Under the pieces are notes generated by a model. It was given only the letters and a program-made list of their open reading frames with translations. It did no database searches and was not told where the DNA came from. The translations under genes and the position numbers were made by a program. DNA of 10,656 nt from an uncultured Ruminococcus sp. (GTDB lineage: Bacteria > Bacillota > Clostridia > Oscillospirales > Ruminococcaceae): positions 1-10,656 of the forward strand of contig CANQCJ010000064.1 in the NCBI GenBank assembly GCA_947589205.1, read 5' to 3'. Below are positions 1 through 6,187 of the stretch, piece by piece (the stretch's first letter is position 1; every line of letters starts with the position of its first letter).

Positions 1-2
1 TT

Positions 3-878
3 TCAGCCCGTTCTTGCGTCCGCAAGAGGTTTTTTAGCCTTCAGCTTATTTGCCGCGATAAGCGACAGCAGCCTTTTGATATTCGTATCGTCTGTAGTCA
101 TGCTTCCGATATGCGTCGGAACGCTGTTATACAATCCGTGGAAATCCGATCCTCCCGTCGCGACAAGATCGTTGTCATCGCATTTTTTCAAAAGAAGCTC
201 CCGCTGTTTTTCGTCGGCGGAAAAATGATACACCTCTATGCCGTCAAGCTTTCCTCTTTCGATAAGCTCGTCTATAAGCTCATAGTTTCCGTAAAGAAAA
301 GGATGCGCCATGACCGCAACGCCTTTGGACGAATGTATAAGATCGAGTACGAAATTCACATCGGGATACTCTCTCTGCACAAGGCACTCCCCGTCCGGAT
401 AGGCAAAGAGACGGTTGTTTATTTCTCCGTAAAGCTCGGTCGCATATCCGTAATTGCAGAGCGCGCGCATTATGTGCTGCTTGAAAATGCTCTTTGAACC
501 CTTCGTGTACATTCTTACAGCGTCCGAGGGTATCGGATAGCGTTCCATTATTTTTGTTATCATATCCTTTGCACAAGCAGTTCTTATCGAACAGGATTTA
601 AGACAAAGCCCCTCGAGTCTGTCGGGCTTCTGCGGAGCGTAGCAGAGAATATGTACTTTTTTATCGCGCTTTTTGTCCCACGCCGAAAGCTCGACCGCGG
701 GGATTATGTTCACCCCGTAGCGTTCACCGAGAATATGCGCGCGGTTCGATGACGACAGCGTATCGTGATCGGTTATCGCAAGATAATCAAGCTGCATTTT
801 CTTTGCCTGCGCAATGACCTCCTCGATACCGAGCGAACCATCGGAAAGTGTGGTATGACAATGCAGATCGCCTATCAT
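3..878 (-). CDS. PHP-domain metal-dependent phosphoesterase (TrpH/YciV-like)
   Basis: The 291-residue protein carries the full PHP metal-binding signature: DLHCHTTLSDGS at residues 4-15 (H6, H8, D13), AITDHDT at 34-40 (H38, D39), AVELSA with E63, VHILCY with H76, H135, MAHP with H192, and GGSDFHG with D245 and H247. These positions match the trinuclear metal site of the YciV/TrpH subfamily. Characterised members hydrolyse nucleoside 3',5'-bisphosphates or trim RNA 5' ends (RNase AM), so a cytoplasmic role in nucleotide or RNA turnover is the best guess; the substrate is inferred. The start is an ATG with GGAGGAG at 887-893 in front of it. The stop (3-5) is just inside the window, so the gene is complete. 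Its own promoter lies at 966-994. Nothing in the neighbours narrows the function further. Confidence 0.9.
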   Translation of the reverse strand: MIGDLHCHTTLSDGSLGIEEVIAQAKKMQLDYLAITDHDTLSSSNRAHILGERYGVNIIPAVELSAWDKKRDKKVHILCYAPQKPDRLEGLCLKSCSIRTACAKDMITKIMERYPIPSDAVRMYTKGSKSIFKQHIMRALCNYGYATELYGEINNRLFAYPDGECLVQREYPDVNFVLDLIHSSKGVAVMAHPFLYGNYELIDELIERGKLDGIEVYHFSADEKQRELLLKKCDDNDLVATGGSDFHGLYNSVPTHIGSMTTDDTNIKRLLSLIAANKLKAKKPLADARTG

Positions 879-954
879 GATCTTCTCCTCCGTTTATGTA
901 AAGAGTTTTCTTTATAAAGGTTTCTTTGTGATGCTTATTATCAGCTAAGTATAA

Positions 955-1045
955 ACAGCAATTCTATTATACCACATTAATTGTGTTTTTGCAAGTTTTT
1001 TTAGCTGAAATATCAAAATTATCACATAATTTTTAGAATTGCTGT
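955..1045. repeat. 12 bp inverted repeat flanking the PHP promoter
   Basis: ACAGCAATTCTA at 955-966 is the exact reverse complement of TAGAATTGCTGT at 1034-1045. The 67 bp between them contain the -35 box and five of the six bases of the -10 box. A second, interleaved pair is TCAGCTAA (941-948) and TTAGCTGA (1001-1008). The arms could be a recombination site, an operator pair, or a hairpin in read-through RNA from the upstream pseudouridine synthase gene. Only the repeats themselves are seen; any role is inference. Confidence 0.7.
966..994 (-). promoter_or_regulatory. SigA-type promoter of the PHP gene
   Basis: Read on the minus strand, the -35 box TTGCAA (989-994) and a perfect -10 box TATAAT (966-971) are separated by 17 bp. 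A TGG just before the -10 makes it extended. The start point should be near 959, leaving a leader of about 80 nt. The region is framed by inverted repeats (955-966 with 1034-1045; 941-948 with 1001-1008), described in the findings. Confidence 0.85.
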
Positions 1046-1103
1046 ACATTATCACAAATTTCGACCTGCGCTTTTATGCAGTTTTAACAGACAAATCGCG
1101 GTT

Positions 1104-2078
1104 TTATTTTTTATCGCCAAAAAATTCTTCGGCAAACCACGGAGCTTCGGAATAAAACGCCCGTCCGACAAGGTAGGAAAGACTTCCCCTTTCGTCTGAT
1201 GCTGCAAACTCGAGTCTGTTTGAACAAAGCGCTTGGGTCTTTACATTATACGCGCGGTTGAGCTTGTTTATGCCATACTTGCCGTCCCCGAGAAGCGGAT
1301 AACCGATGTGAGCAAGGTGGGCGCGTATCTGGTGAGTGCGTCCGGTTATGAGATCTACCTTTAGCAAAGCTAAATTTTCGGATCTATTTTCCGCTTTCAC
1401 CTCGTATTCGGTTATCATAGTTTTATATCCCGGCTTGGGGGTATCGCTTACGGCGACCATCTTGATCTTTTCATCGCGCTTATGATACGCCGTGAGCCGC
1501 ACTTTTTTTATACTCGGTATGCCTATCGTCACACACAGATAGCTTTTATGCAGTCCGCGGTTTTTTATGATCTCGTTCACGGCTCTTAACGCTTCGGCGT
1601 TTTTAGCGCATATGACTATCCCCTGCGTGTTGCGGTCTATCCTGTTGCAGAGCGCGGGGGTAAAGCTTTGCTCCTGTTCGGGTAAGTATTCGCCCTTATC
1701 GTAAAGATAATGGAGCAGGCGGTTTATAAGCGTATCCGCACCGCCGCTCTCGTCGTCATGAACGACAAGACCTGTCGGCTTATCCGTAAGGATAATATTT
1801 TCGTCCTCGTAAATAATGCTGACGTCGTTCGGCGCGGACTTAAATGCGTATTTATCCTTTGACTGTACAAAAAAATCATCGCTGATATAAAGCGTTATGA
1901 TATCCCCCTCGTTAAGCCGCTGAGAGATCTCCATTCGCTTTGAATTGCACTTTATGCTTTTTTTGCGGATATATTTATACATCGCGCTTTTAGGAAGATT
2001 CGGAAAGGTTTTTTCAAGAAACTTATCCGCGCGCTGACCCGCGTCGTTTTTCCCAACCGTCACCTGTTTCAATTTCAT
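1104..2078 (-). CDS. RluA-family RNA pseudouridine synthase with S4 domain
   Basis: The protein has 324 residues. An N-terminal S4 RNA-binding domain (about residues 12-62, starting NDAGQRADKFLEK) is followed by the RluA/RluC/RluD catalytic domain. The active-site block is CNRIDRNTQGIVICAKN around 144-160, with the catalytic aspartate at D148; it has Asn where many relatives have His in HRLD. The conserved tyrosine is in KSYLC (Y180), and the family block GRTHQIRAHLAHIGYPLLGDGKYG lies at 246-269. It should convert specific uridines to pseudouridine, probably in 23S rRNA, but the target cannot be told from sequence and I give no symbol. Length is normal. The chosen ATG has a GGCGGGG stretch close upstream; a TTG six bases downstream is an alternative start. 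No clear intrinsic terminator follows before the PHP promoter. Confidence 0.93.
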   Translation of the reverse strand: MKLKQVTVGKNDAGQRADKFLEKTFPNLPKSAMYKYIRKKSIKCNSKRMEISQRLNEGDIITLYISDDFFVQSKDKYAFKSAPNDVSIIYEDENIILTDKPTGLVVHDDESGGADTLINRLLHYLYDKGEYLPEQEQSFTPALCNRIDRNTQGIVICAKNAEALRAVNEIIKNRGLHKSYLCVTIGIPSIKKVRLTAYHKRDEKIKMVAVSDTPKPGYKTMITEYEVKAENRSENLALLKVDLITGRTHQIRAHLAHIGYPLLGDGKYGINKLNRAYNVKTQALCSNRLEFAASDERGSLSYLVGRAFYSEAPWFAEEFFGDKK

Positions 2079-2104
2079 TCACCCCGCCGTCGATTACTGC
2101 TTTT

Positions 2105-2133
2105 ATTATACCGCATTTTTTTTAAATTAGCAA
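2105..2133 (-). promoter_or_regulatory. SigA-type promoter of the pseudouridine synthase gene
   Basis: On the minus strand a TTGCTA -35 box (2128-2133) and a perfect TATAAT -10 box (2105-2110) are spaced by 17 bp. The start codon at 2078 is about 27 bp downstream of the -10, giving a short leader. Confidence 0.75.
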
Positions 2134-2189
2134 TGCCTTTTACGCTGTTTTTTCAAATCTTTAACAAAATGTAAAATTTTATTTTACTA

Positions 2190-2219
2190 TTGACAGATCT
2201 GCTTCACCTGTGCTATAAT
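2190..2219 (+). promoter_or_regulatory. Consensus promoter of tRNA-Ser
   Basis: TTGACA (2190-2195) and TATAAT (2214-2219) are both perfect, with an 18 bp spacer and a TGC extended -10 element. It ends only 11 bp before the mature tRNA 5' end, as expected for a strong stable-RNA promoter. Confidence 0.9.
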
Positions 2220-2230
2220 TAATATGTTAT

Positions 2231-2316
2231 GGAGACGTATCGAAGTGGTCATAACGGGGCGCACTCGAAATGCGTTAGCCCTTTCGGGCTCGTGAGTTCG
2301 AATCTCACCGTCTCCG
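2231..2316 (+). tRNA. tRNA-Ser (anticodon CGA)
   Basis: The sequence folds as a type II tRNA of 86 nt. The acceptor stem is GGAGACG (2231-2237) with CGTCTCC (2309-2315) and discriminator G at 2316. The anticodon stem GCGCA/TGCGT holds the loop CTCGAAA, giving anticodon CGA at 2266-2268, which reads UCG. The long variable arm AGCCC-TTTC-GGGCT is typical of serine tRNAs. The T arm is GTGAG-TTCGAAT-CTCAC. No CCA end is encoded, so it must be added enzymatically. Confidence 0.97.
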
Positions 2317-2331
2317 CTCTGTATTTTTCAC

Positions 2332-2359
2332 AAAAAGTCCGTGTATGCGGGCTTTTTTT
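2332..2359 (+). terminator. Intrinsic terminator of tRNA-Ser
   Basis: AAAAAGTCCG (2332-2341) pairs with CGGGCTTTTT (2348-2357), with one G-U pair across a 6 nt loop and a T-run continuing to 2359. It isolates the tRNA from the promoter at 2401. Confidence 0.85.
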
Positions 2360-2400
2360 ATTTTCACTTGATTTGCTCTGCGAATTTTTTTCGATCACTC

Positions 2401-2429
2401 TTGACAGAAAATGAAAAATGCTTTATAAT
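2401..2429 (+). promoter_or_regulatory. Perfect SigA consensus promoter of the SUKH-like gene
   Basis: TTGACA (2401-2406), a 17 bp spacer and TATAAT (2424-2429) match the consensus exactly. Because an in-frame ATG at 2418 lies between the two boxes and would not be in the transcript, this promoter fixes the real start at 2451. Confidence 0.9.
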
Positions 2430-2450
2430 ATTTTTAAAGGAGGTATCGCC

Positions 2451-3182
2451 ATGAGTAAATTTGATGAATTATACGCTGCCGGGATAATTGATCCTAATTC
2501 GGAAAAATGCGTCTATATTAGCGATATGGAATTTTTTCCGAAGGAAAAATATGAATACTACATAAATGACATTTACGAGGATATGCAAAACGTTATCCCG
2601 TTTGCGAAAAATTCCGGCGGAGACGTGTACGCTTGGCTTGTTGAGGACGGAAAGCAGACGGACATCGTTGCTTTTTGTTCGCACGATGACGGGGAAAGCA
2701 CTATTTACGCCGAGGACATTTGCGCGGCTGTCTTTCGCAGGATACTGGAATCCTGTTGCGAGGAGGAGCTTTCCGAAGATGAGGACGACGAGGACGCAAT
2801 GACCTTATCGGCGTTCAGGGAATATCTCAACGACTGCATCAGCGCGTTTTCTCCGTATTTCAAAAAAGAGTATACAGAGCAGCTCGATGCGCTTTCCAAA
2901 GCGCCCGCAAAGGATATTGACGATGACGGCTACGAATATCAAGCACTTATCACATCCGACGAGCTTGACGAGATTATCGAAAGCACGATATACTTTGACC
3001 GCATTGACGAAGAATTTAACTACTATGACTATCCTTTTCCTTATACAAAAAATTGTTCCCCTAAGTCTGTTACGACAAAAGGGGAACATTTTTTCATGGT
3101 ACGCTCGGTGCGATTTGAACGCATGACCTACAGAGTCGGAGTCTGTCGCTCTATCCAACTGAGCTACGAGCGCTTTTTTTAG
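2451..3182 (+). CDS. SUKH (SMI1/KNR4)-like protein; frame has no stop before its terminator
   Basis: The ATG at 2451 follows AAAGGAGGT (2437-2444) with ideal spacing. The open frame is 243 codons, of which about the first 195 look native. The opening MSKFDELYAAGIIDPNS, the stretch NVIPFAKNSGGDVYAWLVEDG (residues 47-67) and FCSHDDGESTIYAEDICAAVFRRILE (75-100) resemble SMI1/KNR4 (SUKH) proteins, a fold common in polymorphic-toxin immunity proteins and small solitary bacterial genes. An acidic patch sits at 104-116. No toxin gene is adjacent, so an immunity role is unproven. Native sequence seems to end near residues 189-196 (NYYDYPFP). The frame then crosses a terminator hairpin (3054-3094) and the whole antisense tRNA-Arg, stopping only at TAG 3180-3182. 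The last 45 or so residues are therefore probably not biological. One base of frame change at the A6 run 3047-3052 would give a stop at 3062-3064 and a protein of about 204 residues. Confidence 0.7.
   Translation: MSKFDELYAAGIIDPNSEKCVYISDMEFFPKEKYEYYINDIYEDMQNVIPFAKNSGGDVYAWLVEDGKQTDIVAFCSHDDGESTIYAEDICAAVFRRILESCCEEELSEDEDDEDAMTLSAFREYLNDCISAFSPYFKKEYTEQLDALSKAPAKDIDDDGYEYQALITSDELDEIIESTIYFDRIDEEFNYYDYPFPYTKNCSPKSVTTKGEHFFMVRSVRFERMTYRVGVCRSIQLSYERFF
3047..3094. terminator. Bidirectional intrinsic terminator between the SUKH-like gene and tRNA-Arg
   Basis: TGTTCCCCT (3054-3062) pairs perfectly with AGGGGAACA (3080-3088) over a 17 nt loop. It is followed on the plus strand by six T (3089-3094) and on the minus strand by the complement of six A (3047-3052). 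It can therefore end both the plus-strand SUKH-like transcript and the minus-strand tRNA-Arg transcript. Confidence 0.85.
3097..3173 (-). tRNA. tRNA-Arg (anticodon CCG)
   Basis: On the minus strand the acceptor stem GCGCTCG (3173-3167) pairs with CGAGCGT (3107-3101). Discriminator A and an encoded CCA end at 3097. The D arm is GCTCAGTTGGATAGAGC. The anticodon arm ACAGA-CTCCGAC-TCTGT gives anticodon CCG (complement at 3137-3139), reading CGG. The T arm is ATGCG-TTCAAAT-CGCAC, with an A-C mismatch at its outer pair, and the first acceptor pair is G-U. I could not find a convincing promoter directly upstream. Confidence 0.95.
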
Positions 3183-3230
3183 TCTGAACCGAAGGTTCAG
3201 ACGGTGAACAGAAGGTTCAGACGGTACCGT
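3182..3230. repeat. Hairpin and 20 bp-period repeat upstream of tRNA-Arg
   Basis: GTCTGAACC (3182-3190) and GGTTCAGAC (3194-3202) form a perfect 9 bp hairpin with a GAA loop. The 15-mer GAAGGTTCAGACGGT occurs at 3191-3205 and again at 3211-3225, a 20 bp period, so the left arm could pair with either copy. The block ends in the palindrome ACGGTACCGT (3221-3230). There is no T-run, so it is not an ordinary terminator. The DNA is more GC-rich than other spacers here. It could be a fragment of a dispersed repeat family; function unknown. Confidence 0.7.
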
Positions 3231-3303
3231 CGCTCGTGTAATGTGAGCTGACAGGTGGTGACCGCGGTTTTTCAGTATGCGGGCAACGAAGTTTAGACGC
3301 TTG

Positions 3304-3333
3304 TGCGGTGATCTCTTTTTTATAAACACCGCA
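3304..3333. repeat. Inverted repeat TGCGGTG/CACCGCA
   Basis: TGCGGTG (3304-3310) and CACCGCA (3327-3333) form a 7 bp stem around a 16 nt T-rich loop, followed on the plus strand by GCTTTTT. It may be a weak plus-strand terminator or a remnant of the repeat block to its left. I see no gene between 3183 and 3421. Confidence 0.4.
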
Positions 3334-3355
3334 GCTTTTTCAATTTATGAAATTT

Positions 3356-3413
3356 AAAAATAGGCTCTCCTTGGGACTTACATTTTTTAATATTTTGTCA
3401 TTGGGGAGAGCCT
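3356..3413 (-). terminator. Intrinsic terminator of metG
   Basis: On the minus strand AGGCTCTCC (3413-3405) pairs with GGAGAGCCT (3370-3362) across a long AT-rich loop, followed by ATTTTT (3361-3356). It begins 9 bp past the metG stop codon. Confidence 0.8.
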
Positions 3414-3421
3414 GTTTCCTG

Positions 3422-5365
3422 TTATCTTATCTTACTTCCGCAAGGCAGCGACTGGTCGGGGAATATCACCCTTGCGCTTCCGTCGGGCGCGTCGGCGGCG
3501 CAGATCATTCCGTTGGACTCTACTCCGCAAAGCTTCACCGGGGCGAGGTTTGCTACTATTATCACCTTTTTGCCGATAAGATCCTCCGGCTGATACCATT
3601 GTGCGATGCCGGAAACTACCTGACGCTCGCCGAAGCCGTCGTCAAGGTGCAGGCATAGAAGCTTTTTCGAACTCTTTATCTTTTCGCAGGAAACGACCTT
3701 TGCTATCCTCAGATCGCTCTTGGCAAAGGTGTCTATATCTATCTGCTCGGCTATCGGCACAAGCTCCGGCGCAGACTCCTGCTTTGCCTGCTCCTGCTGC
3801 GAAGCGAGTATCGAATTAAGCTCGTTTATTTCCTTGTCTACGTCTATTCTCGGGAAAATTATTCCGCCCTTGCGAACGGCAACGTTCTGCGCAAGCACGC
3901 CGAATTTTGCGGCGTTTTCATAGCTTGCCTGTTCCTTGTCCGCGCCTATCTGTTCAAGGATCTCCGGCATGGTCTCCGGCATGAACGCGCTTAAAAGTGT
4001 CGCAATTATTCTTATCGCTTCGAGAAGATTATACAGAACGCTCGCAAGTCTCGCCTTTTTGGTCTCGTCCTTGCCGAGTACCCACGGGGTCGTTTCGTCA
4101 ATATATTTGTTCGCTCTCGATACAAGCTTGAAAATTTCCGCAAGAGCGTTGTTTATCTGCGTGTTTTCGATATATTCGTCGACCTTGGCGCGCAGCGCAA
4201 GAGCTTCATTTATCATATCGTCGTCAAATTCGCCCTTTTCGCGCTCTGTCGGCAGCGTTCCTCCGAAATATTTGTCCGCCATTGCGACAGTTCTCGAAAC
4301 AAGATTTCCCAGTCCGTTCGCAAGGTCGGAATTTATTCTGTTTATCATTATTTCATTGGAAAAAGAGCTGTCCGCGCCGAGAGCCATTTCTCTTAAAATA
4401 TGGTATCTGATAGCGTCCGCGCCGTATCTGTCGCTTAAAATGAACGGATCTATGATATTGCCAAGGGATTTTGACATTTTTTGTCCGTTAAAGGTTATCC
4501 AGCCGTGTACGGCAAGGTGCTTGGGCAGCGGCATATCGAGAGCCATGAGCATTGCCGGCCAGATTATCGCGTGGAATCTCATGATATCCTTTGCTACCAT
4601 GTGAACGTCCGCCGGCCAGTATTTATCATAATCGTCGTATCTGTCGTTTTCAAAGCCGAGCGCGGTGCAGTAATTGAACAGCGCGTCCACCCAGACGTAT
4701 ACAACGTGCTTGGGATCGAAATCGACGGGTATTCCCCATGTAAAGGAGGTGCGCGAAACGCACAGATCCTCGAGACCCGGCTTTATGAAATTATTTACAA
4801 GCTCGGTCGCGCGCGAAGCGGGACGAAGATAGTCGGTCTCGGTCAGCAGCTTTTCTATCCTGTCGGCAAACGGCGACATTTTAAAGAAATACGCTTCCTC
4901 CTTGGCTTCGGTCACTTCGCGGTGACATTCCGGGCAGCAGCCGTTTTCATCGAGCTGCGACTGCGTCCAGAAGCTTTCGCAGGGGGTGCAGTATTTGCCC
5001 TTGTATTCGCCCTTGTAGATATATCCGCGGTCGTACAGCTTTTTGAAAATGCTCTGTATCGCCCTGACGTGGTAATCATCGGTAGTTCTGATATATCTGT
5101 CATAGCTTATATTCATGCGCTCCCAGAGCCTTTTGAAATTAGCGACGATCTCGTCTACATATTCCTTCGGGGTAACGCCCTTTTCCTTTGCCTTTTCCTC
5201 GATCTTAAGACCGTGCTCGTCCGTTCCGGTGAGAAAAATAACGTCAAAGCCCTGCATTCGCTTATACCTCGCTATGGAATCGCAGGCTACGGTCGTATAA
5301 CAGGTACCGATATGCGGACTTCCGGAGGGATAATATATAGGCGTTGTGATGTAAAACTTTGACAT
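3422..5365 (-). CDS. metG: Methionine--tRNA ligase
   Basis: The 647-residue class I aminoacyl-tRNA synthetase charges tRNA-Met with methionine in the cytoplasm. The Rossmann fold opens with TTPIYYPSGSPHIGT (HIGH-type motif, residues 18-21). A zinc knuckle of the CxxC...CxxC type is formed by C126/C129 and C144/C147. KMSKS lies at 296-300 within GWITFNGQKMSKSLGN. The anticodon-binding helical domain follows to about 480. The C-terminal 110 residues, from IDIDTFAKSDLRIAKV to ESNGMICAADAPDG, are the OB-fold tRNA-binding domain (EMAPII/Trbp111 type) used for dimerisation and tRNA binding. Length and domain order are typical of the Firmicutes enzyme. The ATG has AAAAAAGGAG a few bases upstream. 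The leader is only about 45 nt, too short for a T-box. It is a single-gene unit with its own promoter and terminator. Confidence 0.98.
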   Translation of the reverse strand: MSKFYITTPIYYPSGSPHIGTCYTTVACDSIARYKRMQGFDVIFLTGTDEHGLKIEEKAKEKGVTPKEYVDEIVANFKRLWERMNISYDRYIRTTDDYHVRAIQSIFKKLYDRGYIYKGEYKGKYCTPCESFWTQSQLDENGCCPECHREVTEAKEEAYFFKMSPFADRIEKLLTETDYLRPASRATELVNNFIKPGLEDLCVSRTSFTWGIPVDFDPKHVVYVWVDALFNYCTALGFENDRYDDYDKYWPADVHMVAKDIMRFHAIIWPAMLMALDMPLPKHLAVHGWITFNGQKMSKSLGNIIDPFILSDRYGADAIRYHILREMALGADSSFSNEIMINRINSDLANGLGNLVSRTVAMADKYFGGTLPTEREKGEFDDDMINEALALRAKVDEYIENTQINNALAEIFKLVSRANKYIDETTPWVLGKDETKKARLASVLYNLLEAIRIIATLLSAFMPETMPEILEQIGADKEQASYENAAKFGVLAQNVAVRKGGIIFPRIDVDKEINELNSILASQQEQAKQESAPELVPIAEQIDIDTFAKSDLRIAKVVSCEKIKSSKKLLCLHLDDGFGERQVVSGIAQWYQPEDLIGKKVIIVANLAPVKLCGVESNGMICAADAPDGSARVIFPDQSLPCGSKIR

Positions 5366-5417
5366 AACAAATTTCTCCTTTTTTAACTTCGCTCTATTGG
5401 TTTTTAAACCATATTAT

Positions 5418-5446
5418 ATTATACTACACTTTTTTCGATTTGTCAA
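5418..5446 (-). promoter_or_regulatory. Perfect SigA consensus promoter of metG
   Basis: On the minus strand TTGACA (5441-5446), a 17 bp spacer and TATAAT (5418-5423) match the consensus exactly. This fits a highly expressed synthetase gene. Confidence 0.9.
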
Positions 5447-5509
5447 GCGCAAATATATCAAAAAGCAGGTCGGTCTGTTAATTTTTTGATAAATCCAAGT
5501 AATTTGCTG

Positions 5510-5538
5510 TTGCAAAATTTTCCTTTATGTGTTATACT
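5510..5538 (+). promoter_or_regulatory. SigA-type promoter of the lipoprotein pair
   Basis: TTGCAA (5510-5515) and TATACT (5533-5538) are spaced by 17 bp, about 20 bp before the ribosome binding site of the first lipoprotein gene. No separate promoter is visible before the second gene. Confidence 0.75.
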
Positions 5539-5565
5539 TATTAATAAGGAAAGGAGCAATTTACA

Positions 5566-6132
5566 ATGTTCAAAAAAATCATTGCCGTTTTTACCGCCGC
5601 TGTTTTGTTCACCTCGTGCGCTGTATTCGGTAAAGAAGAGCCCAAGGAATCTGATTCAGAAAAAGGAAACAGGATCGCAAAAGAGGTAGGACAGAATGTT
5701 TTAACGGCAATTCAAAATAAAGACGCAGACGCGCTTGCCGATTTATTTTGTCAGTATACGGTTGACGGATATGGCGATGATTTAAAATCTGAAATTCAAA
5801 ATCTGTATGATTTTATTGACGGAGAAATTATTTCCCATGATGAAATAGAAACAAGGGCAAGCTTTGATAAACGAACCGAATACGGTCCGGTTATTTATTC
5901 TTATCAGGCGATATATGAAAATGTCATGACTGATAAAGGAACCGATTACTCGATCAGCTGCAAAGGCTACACTATTTACAAAGACCATCCGGAATTAGTC
6001 GGTTTTGTAACACTTTATGTTTATGATATGGATAAATCCAAATACATTATTGAACGCGATACTACCGGTAATATTGATGATTCTGAATTTTCATATCATA
6101 TAGGAGCTTTGCCGGAAAAAGATTTAGTATAA
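5566..6132 (+). CDS. Lipoprotein, DUF5104-like (copy 1)
   Basis: The 188-residue protein begins with a lipoprotein signal, MFKKIIAVFTAAVLFTSC, whose lipobox cysteine is C18. It should be lipidated and held on the outer face of the membrane. The mature part resembles DUF5104-type lipoproteins of Clostridia: NVLTAIQNKDADALADLF (44-61), then YDFIDGEIISHDEIE (81-95) and YSISCKGYTIYKDHPELVGFVTLYV (128-152), an NTF2-like alpha+beta pattern in my reading. Function is unknown. Cysteines C62 and C132 are kept in the paralogue and could pair outside the cell. The start is supported by AAAGGAG at 5550-5556. It is the first gene of a two-gene unit, with a close paralogue 55 bp downstream. Codons are AT-rich compared with metG. 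Confidence 0.85.
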   Translation: MFKKIIAVFTAAVLFTSCAVFGKEEPKESDSEKGNRIAKEVGQNVLTAIQNKDADALADLFCQYTVDGYGDDLKSEIQNLYDFIDGEIISHDEIETRASFDKRTEYGPVIYSYQAIYENVMTDKGTDYSISCKGYTIYKDHPELVGFVTLYVYDMDKSKYIIERDTTGNIDDSEFSYHIGALPEKDLV

Positions 6133-6148
6133 CACCAAAGCTTGATCT

Positions 6149-6171
6149 GCATGAGAAAAGACATCGAAAGG
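6149..6171 (+). repeat. Direct repeat, copy A (after lipoprotein 1)
   Basis: A 23 bp sequence beginning GCATGAGAAAAG and ending CATCGAAAGG is identical to 6863-6885. Both copies also have AACACCAAA a little upstream (6131-6139 and 6845-6853). It marks the 3' part of the unit that was duplicated. Confidence 0.9.
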
Positions 6172-6187
6172 ATAAGGAGAATTTACA

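Noticed and set aside
2229..2414. Plus-strand open frame of 61 codons starting METYRSGHNG
   Set aside because: It is the tRNA-Ser gene and its terminator read as protein.
2418..2450. Longer N-terminus (MLYNIFKGGIA) for the SUKH-like protein
   Set aside because: The ATG at 2418 lies between the -35 and -10 boxes of a perfect promoter, so it would not be transcribed. The ATG at 2451 has an ideal ribosome binding site.
2805..3329. Minus-strand open frame of 174 codons with a stretch reading VAQLDRATDSDSVGHAFKSHR
   Set aside because: That stretch is a translation of the tRNA-Arg sequence itself, a well-known source of false proteins. The rest is antisense to the SUKH-like gene, and no ribosome binding site supports it.
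4481..5362. Plus-strand open frames of 293 and 222 codons opposite metG
   Set aside because: They are antisense shadows of a clearly real metG, with no family resemblance and no supporting ribosome binding site.
5366..5417. T-box or other riboswitch in the metG leader
   Set aside because: The promoter position leaves only about 45 nt of leader, with no specifier stem, T-box sequence or antiterminator.
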